Shown here: positions 13,488 to 24,800 of the stretch, one piece after another
Position numbering within the stretch: the stretch's first letter is position 1
Layout: each line of letters begins with the position of its first letter
Assembly (NCBI GenBank): GCA_038501785.1
Contig: JBAMJR010000031.1
Coordinates: 10,808,501-10,872,500 of the forward strand
Direction of reading: 5' to 3'
DNA length: 64,000 nucleotides
DNA from: Myoxocephalus aenaeus
Lineage: Eukaryota > Chordata > Actinopteri > Perciformes > Cottidae
Program-made: the position numbers and the translations under genes
Notes under the pieces: generated by a model
What the model was told of the DNA's origin: nothing
Database searches by the model: none
Seen by the model: only the letters and a program-made list of their open reading frames with translations

Positions 13488-14126
13488 GGACTCGCCCAGA
13501 CGGGACACACTGCAGGTCACCTCCAGTACATTGACTACACAGTTCAACTTAATATCGCGTTCTATCCTATTGGACAGGTTTGTTTCATTGTTCACAGGGT
13601 TTATCTCTCCCGTCATCTTGTCTGTTACACACTGCCAGTCGAGTGTCACGTTATCTTATGTAAGCACCACACCGCTCCTTTGAGAATCAACAACTTAAAG
13701 AACATGTGTATCGGGAGGTGTTGCAGGACTCGGGTTTTCACTTTCTTTGGCCCCTGAAGACTCCCTTTTGCCATATCTTTTAAGAACACCCTTTCAATCA
13801 AAGTGTCAGAAGATAACAGCATACAAAGTGGTGCACTCGGGATGTTCCCGCGGTCAACTATATTTGGCATAGCCCACTATGACCTTGGATATGGTGTCTT
13901 GCCAATTTTGGAATTCACTGGGACCTCCGTTGCTTTGGACAGTGCAGATAAAATAATCCTATTGTTCTGCATTTTTTATTTTATATCATTGTAGTGTATG
14001 CACTATTGTTCTATAATAGATTCATATTTCAAGATAAACTTCTATATTTAAGACATATTAGATAGTTTGGTTGGCTATGTAATTCTATGAAATGTATATT
14101 TATAACAGTTTTGACTCATTCATTAT

Positions 14127-14132
14127 AATAAA
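14127..14132 (+). terminator. ift81: polyadenylation signal AATAAA, probable ift81 3-prime end
   Basis: AATAAA lies about 640 bases after the ift81 stop codon in AT-rich sequence. No earlier canonical hexamer stands out between 13488 and 14126, so this stretch is read as the 3-prime UTR. Confidence 0.5.
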
Positions 14133-16003
14133 AGAATACAACTCTCTGTTGAATACTAACATAATTGCCCATCCATGAATTACTGATTATGATAAATATG
14201 CATTCACATAGTTCAGTTCAAACAAAATGTGTAATACAGTGAATACCTAATACTATTACTATATTTATTCATAGAAATCGAGTGATTTGATGATGATTTA
14301 GATAATTATGTTTGCTTTCTTAAACTGAAGTAGTTAACCTTTATATCAGGTTGTATATAACAAACCTGATGGAGTCTACAAGAAGGAAACCATTTCATTG
14401 TCAAAAGAATACGCTTTATTAATTAATAACTCATAAATACATTTTAAACTACAGGGACATGATGAATTTGAGTTCCTGGCCAGAAGTTTGATTACTTTTT
14501 AAGTAAGTAATATGGCAGAAACTTCTGTCCACATAGACGGTTCGAGGGCTTCATGTTGTTCCCAACAAATATCTTCATGGATGTTTCGAGATCCCTCCCA
14601 CAGAAACTTAATCTGCTGTTGACAGCGTCTGTCAGTGGCTCTTGTGCCAAGCGGATCAAGTGTGCATTTAAAAGGCCGCTTGATGTCCAACTGGGCAGTG
14701 CCATGTTATTATTTTTACAGCACCTTGTGCTTCTTGGGGCCATATTAAGACGTGTTAACAGATGATTCCCGGCAGTAAAACATCTGACAACTATACGACC
14801 TGAAGAACAATGGGGGTCCAAAGTTGACCTAGTGCCCTCACTCCTATTTGGCAAATTAGCTTCCTTTTACCATTGTTATGCAGATGTGGTCGACATGTCA
14901 GGGTGGCTTTTTTTATTTTGCCCGGTAAAGAAGACGTTCTTGTGTTATATGGAGGCACTGGTTTGTTTAAAAATGTCCCATAGTTTTGGGCCTTAACTAC
15001 TGTAAATCCTTTGTCCAACTGTCTGTGACAGGCCCGAGACATTGATCTGTTGCCAATCTTTCTGTTCTCTATTCTGAGCATGAACTCATTCCTGCTAAAG
15101 GCAAACACGGCCCCTAGTCATGTGTAAATGAGTTAGTAAGACAATAAGACATGGGGCCTCTGTAATGGGATGCCAGTAGTCTGTGGGAATTTGTAACGTA
15201 GTCTGTGAAGTTACACTTAACTGTGTGTGCAGTACTATTATCTATGATATTGAAAAAATAACCAGAGTTTGTGTATGAGTTAAAGGTACAAACAGGAGTA
15301 GTGTCGCTGTGTCACACACCTTTAGTAATATGTAAATGAGCATACGTTAATGAACATAGCACATTATTTTAAAAGCCCACTGCTGATGGTGTTTTTTTTC
15401 ATTTAGTAGTTCATTTAACATGCTATAGTGCAGCTAAGATGTAAACGAACAAAAAACATACAACATATGTTCTCATTCCTTTAAGGATACTTGTGACAGA
15501 CTATAATAATACTATAATGATAATAATAATGTAATACTGTGAAACCGTGATATTTTCAGGGATAATCATACCGTGAAAATCTCAAACCTTTACAACCCTA
15601 AATAAAATGTGCTTTTTAAGATTGCAACGCCAACCAACATGCCAAACGTGTTTCTGTGTGTACATATTTAACATCTGTTGCATCTCGTGCCACTTGAAGG
15701 CTGTGCCCTACACGTGACATTAACATGATTTACTACTCACTATACGTAAGTAACTTTCCCGCGTCTGCACTATGCAGTGAGTGTCTTTTTATTACATCAG
15801 TAGCGTGACTGAAGTCACAACTACAACAACTCTTAAAAACACTAACATGAACGCAAGTTAACCCCGTCGCTTCCTGGTTTGCATACGAGCGACACCGCAG
15901 AGTTTGAATGGGATGACATGTGGGAGACTAGTGTATTCCTGCCCATTTCTTTTTTCTATTTCGTGTTCGTCTCCCTGGCTTGAACGCAGCTGACACCGTT
16001 CAT
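14133..16003. other. intergenic stretch between ift81 and atp2a2
   Basis: No recognised gene. On the minus strand, overlapping open frames cover 14492-14854 (120 codons) and 14791-15108 (105 codons). A minus-strand AATAAA (TTTATT on the plus strand) lies at about 14414-14419, downstream of the first. I do not recognise the peptides, and they could be chance. At about 15483-15602 the motif GTGAAACCGTGATATTTTCAGGGATAATCATACCGTGAAAATCTC resembles a dispersed teleost repeat. From about 15850 the sequence becomes more GC-rich, leading into the atp2a2 promoter and 5-prime UTR. Confidence 0.4.
15483..15602. repeat. fragment of a dispersed teleost repeat
   Basis: The sequence pairs GTGAAACCGTGATATTTTCAG with ATCATACCGTGAAAATCTCA and ends in TTACAACCCTAA. 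I recall near-identical wording from many unrelated fish introns. The boundaries are approximate and the family is not named. Confidence 0.4.
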
Positions 16004-16022
16004 CCAATGATATGAGTCCACA
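16004..16022 (+). promoter_or_regulatory. atp2a2: ER-stress response element-like motif upstream of atp2a2
   Basis: CCAAT at 16004-16008 is followed after exactly nine bases by CCACA at 16018-16022. The ERSE consensus bound by NF-Y and ATF6 is CCAAT-N9-CCACG, so this differs at one base. It lies about 500 bases upstream of the atp2a2 start codon. Mammalian ATP2A2 is known to be induced by ATF6 through such elements. Whether it lies in the promoter or the long 5-prime UTR is not resolved. Confidence 0.45.
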
Positions 16023-16527
16023 TGCAGCGCAGGGAAGAGGGGCAGCAGTGAGGCACTTTGATAAAGCCAGACTGTCAGCACCGTGTGGAGCCTCAGAGAG
16101 CTGCGCAACGGCGAGACGCGGCACGGTGAGTCACGGAGGACCTGGACCGGGTGAATGCAGTCCTTAACACGAGACACTGCTGCCGACGCTCTCCCACCAT
16201 TTTCGGAGATAAGAGGACCCAGAGAGTGATCTTCGCCCAGACACGGAAGAGGAGTTTGGCTCAACACAACGTTTTTTTTTCTTCTTATTTCTTCTTCTTC
16301 TACGTAAATTTGCGTGAAGAAAATCTTAACTGCGCAGCGGAGCACACGTGAGACCGCCGTGAATAGCCGACGATAGCTATCCCGAGTGTGAACGCGCAGC
16401 TCTCAGTTGGCAAAACTCCCAAAAATAATTAGAAAGTATTGACAGGTTTTAAAGAGCCCAGGAGGAAACGTCAAGGCAGTGTTTCTGTGTGCGTAAAGCC
16501 GCGTGGGAAGGAGCCCGTCTGCCCGCC

Positions 16528-18794
16528 ATGGAGAACTCGCACACGAAGAGTGTGGAAGAAGTTTACAGTTATTTCAGCGTGAACGAGAGCACAGGACTTT
16601 CCCTGGACGAGGTGAAGCGACTGAAGGAGAAATGGGGCCTAAACGGTACGACAGTTTACACTTTAGACCTCTGCTGTGAATGAGACTATGTTTAGAGAAA
16701 GAAAAAAGAAACGGAACAAAAATGTCTTGTCATTGTAACATGGCCATATCCAGGATATGGGGTAAAAGTCACCAACATCATCGGCCGGTGGGTTTACCCG
16801 GCCCCATAAAGTGATTGGGCTGACGTCATCACCTGTGACCTCGAGGGTTTCCCGTCTCCTCCGAATTAACAAATTAATCATTGCTTAAAGGACATTGTAA
16901 CATTGTTAAATAACGGTACTGTACGTTGTATCGGTGTAACACTGTTGACTTTGATAACATTGTGAAACGCAGCCTCCCTGTGACGTTGTGGACAACATAT
17001 AAAACATGGGCACTTTGTGGAACACGGTAACCTTTTGCTGGCTGTTCCTCCCAAAGCAGAACTGCAACACATCAGCCCGGAGATCAGCAAGGCGTTTGAA
17101 CCGCGGCCACGGGATCACTGTAGTAACGTGATCCCTCAAGTTAATCTCTCTTGTTCCAGGCGGTTTTATATTAATATCACCTGGGAGGTCATGGAGGGTA
17201 TACTACCCCCTCCCCTGCCCTTAAATCACTTTGACCTTTACATTGATTGGCGTTTTCCTTTTTCCTTTTATTCCCATTGTGTAATAAAGATTAAGGGAGT
17301 GGACTGTGCCACTGTTAGAAGTGTAAACCTGAAAGGACGAATATAGAAATCTTTCAATAAAGCATTTGATATTGCTTATTCATATTAATTACCTAACATC
17401 TTATTTAACGGTCAAAATAATCTACACACTAACTACATAATTATATCTATTCCAAACGAAATCTGCGGTCTGGTAGCGTATGTATGATTGATAACTAAAT
17501 CATCAAAATGTTAAGTGAAACTGGAAACATTCTGGTTTGAGCTCAGAGGCATCTATTGTCTACTATCTGAGATTTAGCTCTTCAAGTTCGCACTTTTTTG
17601 TGGAATTAGTTCCCCATCATGAAACAGGAACTGCTACTGAAAAAAATTAAATAAAAAAAGAAGTATTTATACACAACTTACCCTCTTTTTCTTTTCTTTC
17701 TCCCTGGTTTGACTCTCGCATCTCCCCACACAGAGTTACCAGCGGAGGAAGGTAAGCACTACTGTCACCGATATTGTTACTGTCATTTTGTGATAACACG
17801 TTTCTGTGATTATTATTTTAACTCTCTTTTCTGCAGGGAAATCTTTGATGGCGCTTGTCCTTGAACAATTTGAAGATTTACTTGTTCGTATTCTTCTGCT
17901 GGCCGCATGTATATCTTTTGTAAGTATTCCACTACATTTTCTTGTACTGTTTGATGAAATGCTGACTTGTTCAGTGTGCCATGTTGATGAGTTATTTTTG
18001 GGTTCCCAATATTGCTCCTCTCTTACACTCTAACCTGTAGAGAGACTCTAAAAAGTTAAAGGAATCTCGGAACGAGCCAACGCTTCCTACAAATCGCTTT
18101 CCCTTGCCACCTCGAGTGTGTTTATGTGAAGTCAAAATTGTAGAAGGGATTATTTTTAAACCCTATGTGTTGAATGGCAGTGGGTGATTTACGCAGGGCA
18201 TAGTGCTGAAGTGTGAACGTCTTCAGTTTGTTTAACCCGGCTGGGGTTACACTCGCATATTAGAAAGCTGAACAGCTGAGAAGGCTCGCGACCCATCTGA
18301 GCAATGGTGACAACAGCAGTAACGGCATTGAGTTGCTATCGCCATGTGCCTAGTAAGACATTTGAGTCGTCAAGCATGACTGCTGTGTAATGACTTGTCC
18401 TGGTCTCCCTCGGGCCTCTGACTTTGAGCGCTAGACAGATAAATGTTTAATAGTGGCTATTATGAAATAGCATCATCAGCATGTGTCCAAGCCCTTTTCC
18501 AAAGCTAAATCAAACATACATTTCCGCATAGTAGTATCTTTTTTTTTATTGTTTTGATGTCATGTGGAAAGACGAGGCTTCATGTACAACCGGTTATTTA
18601 TTTGTGCAAAGTTTGTTTCACCAAATTAAATTGAAAAGTGCAAGCTTTTATGGGAAAATAAATAAATAGGCACATTTAAAAAATGAAATAAATCAATTCT
18701 GTGAATGATTGAAAACTAGAAGTCATCATTGGTATTGTGCAATGCTAGATTAATTTCTGCAGTATTACATTTGAATTGCCAGCACGGTAGATTA

Positions 18795-18856
<62 letters not shown>

Positions 18857-21800
18857 ATCTGTAGCATGCAGAGTCCAGTCAGGTGATACAGAGGTGTCAG
18901 TGGCTGCTGTCTGACAGGGGAACAGAGCACCACTCGAGACCAAATTTGGTCCCTCACTCCTCAGTGGGAGGGCTCTTATCAGACAAACCCACACACCACC
19001 GTCAGCATCGAATTAATCCCTCCTAAACTTTGATATGTATCCAGTTTGAAAGCTAATTAAAAGCAGAACTCTTGGCTAACTGTTGAAGTTGGTCAAACTT
19101 ATTTATCTGAACGAGTCAACATGTTCTGTTTGCATGATTCAATTTAGTGTTTAGTCCACAGTTAAGGGTTTGCTTCTTCTTTTAGATGCATTGTTTTATG
19201 AGGCACTATACATGGCTTTTACCCATGCATCTTAGTGTATATAATAGGGTTGAAAACAAAACAAAGTAATTGCGAATTATTTTGATGACTCATTTGTTAT
19301 TTAACCCTCATCAAGCAAAAATATGAATCAGTTTCTTTTACTATCTTCAATGTGAGATTTGCTGCGACTGTTTGTTTTGTATTATTGTCAGGAGGCAACA
19401 TCGGGGTCTGAAAAGTGAGGTCAGTGTGGAAGGTCCTTAAGCTTGCATTCTTTCGAATGGCCACCAGGGGGCGTCTCCTCTGGTTGTACAAAAAAACGTC
19501 AGATTTGAATAGAAGTCTGAGAAAATAAACCTTCTCAGTTGCTTTATTACCAAAGTAAACATTAGTTTATTGTCTCAATCGCTAGTTTCAAGTTTTCATT
19601 AATACTGAATGACGTTCAGAAAATGTTGATCCCATTTAGAGTAAAATGGACTATAAAGCAGGGTATGCTTTAGAGTGTGGCTACCTTGTGATTGACAGGT
19701 CGCTACCACAGCGATGTCCGGTCGTGGAATTGTCTGTGTTGTCTTCTTACACCTTTTACACTTTCGCAGTGTGTTTTTCAGTTCATGAAAAATTCATTTG
19801 AATGTTTTTGGTCACCTAAAAATGTCTTATTCAGCATTTTGTTGTACTTGGCTCCACCTTCTCGTGTTTAAAGAAAACTTGGATGCTAATTGAAATGAGC
19901 TTTTATCATAAGGGCACAAATTCATTCATAGGCGAGGACATACTAGGTTATTCTACTCTGTCTTTTTAAACATGCAGATAACTAAATAATATGCCAAGAC
20001 ACTCATCCACTGGTTGGTAGAGGTCAGCAATATTATGTTTTCACCTCATCTCAGGGGTTTTGTAGACTAATTGGTAATTTTGTGGGGGGGGAGGTTTCAT
20101 GTTGAATGACTTATTTCCAAGAAACTCTTGAGCACATATCTGTTAAACACAATATTTACATTTAGGGCTTTTGTGTGATTCTTTTTGGTGAAACTCAGTT
20201 TTACAGACCTGTGATTAAATCAACCACTGTACTACGATTGTTCGTCGACTCAGGAGTTCTTTGGTTGAGGACCGCCTCATAAATGACTAAATGGAATATT
20301 TGAAAATGATGTATAATGTAATTATATTTTTATAATATACATTTTGCTGTAAGTCTGAGTAATGTGAATCTCTTGGTGGTGTTATGACATACAGGAGAGC
20401 ACTATTGAGCGGTGTGCTTCTGTATTAAACTGCTATTAAGTTACTCCCGTCATTTGAGTTATGCCATTTAATATCTTTGGCATCTGCCACAGCCAGATAC
20501 TTAGGTCTTACAGAGGTTGATTGCTTTATTGCATTAGGTTCCATTAATTAATTCCCCATCAGTCATTTTAGGGTGGCTTTCTCAGGAACAACAAGCTAAA
20601 TGAGACTAGAGGTCAAAATATGGTTTATTATCTTCTTGCAGTAAGGTTCTAATATATAGGATATGTCCAACTGTGTTAATCAGAGTTGTCTTCTTGATTG
20701 TTTTTATTTAATCAAATACCTTTTGAAGACGTTTGAATTCCAATTCAAAAGGGCTGAGCAGTATTGGCAGTTAAAAACAAAACAATAATTCACTTCAAAC
20801 AATGACTAGAGTAAATGCACTGCTGGTAGACTAAAGGTCAGAGTACAATTACTTTGGGATGCCTCCATCTAATCAGAGAGGTGATTCTTCAGTTATGAAC
20901 AACTTGGTTTGTTCTGTTTACAATTGTGTCCCTTACTCTAATAGTTGTTATCTAATTCTTCTACTGTGAAATGTCTTCTTTTTTTTTAAATAAATAATGA
21001 CATATTTCTCAAACTGTTTTCAGATCCTGGCCTGGTTCGAGGAGGGAGAGGAAACTATCACAGCCTTCGTGGAGCCTTTTGTCATTTTACTCATTCTTAT
21101 AGCCAATGCCATCGTCGGTGTGTGGCAGGTGAGACACTTTTAGGATCCGGGGAAACCACTGTATTTATATCGCACTACATCTCCTTTGTACCTCTGAAAT
21201 TATTGAATATTCTAGTTTCATCGTCCAAATCTAATGCATTTTGTCCAAGTGAATCACATTTCATTATGCAGCAGAATGATGACTTTACTGCAAAATAGTT
21301 GTTTCCTGCTTTTCTAAATGGATTAACACTTAGCTTTATTGATTCTGCCAGACACATATGGAAAAGTTAGTATTGTATTGAAAGCCTGTAAATGGGAACC
21401 ATACAGGGTGCTTTAAAAAAAAAAAAAAAAAAACTACTGATGTTGGGTACCCCGATCTATATCCAATGTAATCCAGGACCACAGCTTTCTAATACATATC
21501 CTTACTTCATCAAGCTGATCCTTCATCAAATGCAATCTAATCCAATGCACTTGGCACATTGTTATAGACTGTTCAAGACACTGAATTCAGTACTGCACCG
21601 AAAGTTATTTTTATTTAGATAAGGCATCCTTTTGAAACGGTCATTTGTCATCACCAGTTTTCCTGTATGCCTGGCTTGTTGATTCATTTGATTTGAACAA
21701 TGTGTGGGCAACAGAAGCAGTACATGTTGTGATTTATGTTCCCATTTTCATACACATAACAACTTTAATGTCTCCAACTAAAACCTGATGAAAATAGCAA

Positions 21801-24800
21801 AGGCAAATGCTCTTGTACCGTGTGTTCCAGCAGAGCCAAGAACATGCATGTCTTAAGAGAAACTCTGAAATCTTTGGCACTGAATCTCCTTTTCGCCTCC
21901 ACAGGAACGTAATGCTGAGGATGCCATTGAGGCGCTAAAGGAGTATGAGCCTGAGATGGGGAAAGTGTACCGGCAGGACAGGAAAACTGTGCAGAGGATC
22001 AAGTCCAGAGACATCGTGCCTGGTGACATTGTGGAGATTGCTGGTAGGTTGAGCTGCTTTTGCCTTTGGCATTGTTGCTAATATTGTTATTGTATATGGT
22101 TGTATGTGTTGGTTCGACTCTGAGAGCATCAGATATCCAGCCAGAAGGCTCCATCACATGAACCTTGAAAGTAACAGAAAATTGGCAATTTAATGCCTCT
22201 GCAACTTCCATCCACATTTGTTTTTTTTAATATGAGGCTTTGCCTCGGGAGATGCCTACTGCGATGCCTACTGCGGACAGAACAAATCAGTCCACGTATG
22301 GTCATGGATCACATTTAGCACAAGCTTGATTTGAACCCCATCCCATGTGCCACTGCAGAGGTGACTCACCCTGTAAGAGTGAGGTATTTTGAGATGCTCT
22401 TATTAACCCATTGTCTCAAAGGGCTGGGCACACATGCTATCGAGGCCCACTTGACTACTGTGTGTAATCGCACACACATTTTGAGCTCACTCTAGTGACA
22501 CTGTCCTATGCATCCTCGCGGCTCATCCCAACTCAACGGTTTCCCTCCATGCAGCATGTGAACTAAGCGCTGGAGGGATTCATGCTGCTGAGTTCCAGTC
22601 AGCGTATTTCAGCAGCAGAAATCCTCAGGATGTAAAGCTTTGATTTCTAAGAGTGCCGTGTACCTCTGCAGCACACGCATATATATACAATTCTGCAGAG
22701 GGATGATAAGATGGATGTGAGGAATGCTGATGTCCTTTAAAGCACTAGTCTTATCTTGATACTCTGTTTAACCGACGCTTTCTGTGCATAGTGGTAGGTT
22801 TTATTTTTAGCCGTCATAGGCCGTTTAGATTTTGGAATGCTGTATTCATAGAGGCAGTGACAGTCGTGAAGATGACAGGTGTCTGGTCCCACCCTGTGCA
22901 CACCCCACCCACCCTGCTCTGGGGAGCATTGCTACAGTAGGTGACGTGGGACAGTGTTCAGCAGGACTCCTGTGTAACCTTGACAAGGGCAAATGGAGGA
23001 GGAGTGTACTGGGAATTAAATTGTATAATGTTTCTAGTGTCATATGGCATACTGTGCATAATTTGGTTTAGGTTGACAGTGCTAATCATGCCATTTTAAT
23101 TTTGTGAAGCAGAGTGTCGAAAGCTTAATTATTTGGCTACGGTTTAAGGAGAAATTTGTGAGTCAGATGGCTCCCTCTTGCATATAAGAGACCTAGTTAT
23201 TTAAACACTCGATGAAGGAAGCTGGAGGCTTTGTTGTCAGCAGCTTGAGGCTTTTTAAAAATGCAGCCCAGCAGGTAGCAAAAAACGACTGTTATATTCT
23301 GCAGTCAGAAGAAGCTCATCAGCTTAACTTACTTCCCAAATCCACCACATATCTTTTACAAAGGTTCCTGTCAGGCTCCCTTTTTTTTCCTGAATAATAT
23401 TTCGCTGAAGATCGAAAGTGACCTCTGCCATGTAGAGGAGAAGTGCGATGACGCAGATGCTGGCTGAATGTCTTCTGGACCGAGGTAGAGGACACTGAGA
23501 CTCTGTGGCTGCCTCAGCCGTGAGAAGAATAGGATGCAGGCTGCAGCCAATCTGTGCTGCTCTCTGTCAGGGTGCTGCTGTGGGTTTTAAACGCTGCCTC
23601 CTCCTCGCACCTCATCACTCATCAGTCGCACGCTCTCTGAAATGAGTTTAATGTTGTGGAAATAACATAATGCATTTCTAAGACTGACTGCTCTTGTACG
23701 TACCACGGCATCATTTGGTTAAGCCATACATACATGGAAAAACTAACCCCTGACTTTTTCCAGAAATTATCTCACTTACATGCACATCAGGGATTTTGCC
23801 TGAATAGATTAGATTCTGCAATCAGTAATGATTAACATTATTATTATTATTATTATTATAATGTAGATTTGCAGTAATTTTAGGATGATGAATAAAGTGC
23901 CCACAGCTAAAATCTGATAAAGGATTACCATACCCCACTTCACTAACGCTGGTGGTACGTTGATGCTGGTGGTAACATGTGGAGTTCACTTGCTCCTTCC
24001 TGTGGATTTAAGTCCTCTTTATAACACAGCATGCTGCCAGTTTACAGTTTGGTGTCGAGGGCTTGCAAATTTGGACGTTGGCCTTTTCTCAGAGCAGCTG
24101 AACTCAGTGGGTTTGTTCTCTGCTGCCTGTGAAGTTGTGGAGTCTGGTAGAGCCGGGGGCTCATGTGGGCAGCAGTATAGGGGGGGAGGATCTTTCATCT
24201 GCTCCTATTGTGCTTGAGAGAGATGACCTTATAGGGAAGCGCTTTGCAGATAACCGGCCCACCCCCACCATGCTCGATGCACAGCAACCCTGCCCATCAG
24301 CACCCGCACCCTCCACAAAGATTCCAGACACCATGGATAGTGATGTGACATTTAATGTGGTCTGGCAAGCATCCATTGTCACAGAGGGACGTTTTTGGCA
24401 AATGTTCCTGACTTGTCAGCGAGACTAAAAGAAACGGTCTCATCTTGCCGACCAAGAAGGCTGGCTTTAGAAAAGCTTAAAACCTAATTTGTAGTGAAGT
24501 CCTGCAGAAGGGCACAGACATTTTATTCGAGCCAAACGGTTTCCTCGGCAGGCGCCGAGCTCAGCTGGAGAGAAGTATTCATGTCAGGTTTTGCATAAAC
24601 TACATGTGTAAACACAGTGACCAAAACGTTTGGTGTTATCGGTTTATGAATCTGAAGTATCACCTTTTTAGTACATTATTAAAGCTGGCTTCTAGTCTTT
24701 TTAAAATATTGTGTTCACCATAAGTCATACTGTACTGACTGCTGGGAATCCATGCTATGCTGTGTGGTTAAAGATGGGATAGTGAGAGGTCGGACTTTAA

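Noticed and set aside
15858..16345. Minus-strand frames upstream of atp2a2
   Set aside because: They overlap the GC-rich promoter and 5-prime UTR of atp2a2, in two different phases, with no family resemblance.
18716..18994. Minus-strand frames of Thr-His repeats
   Set aside because: They are translations of the (TG)n microsatellite. The same applies to the His-Thr and Cys-Val frames at 30728-31002.
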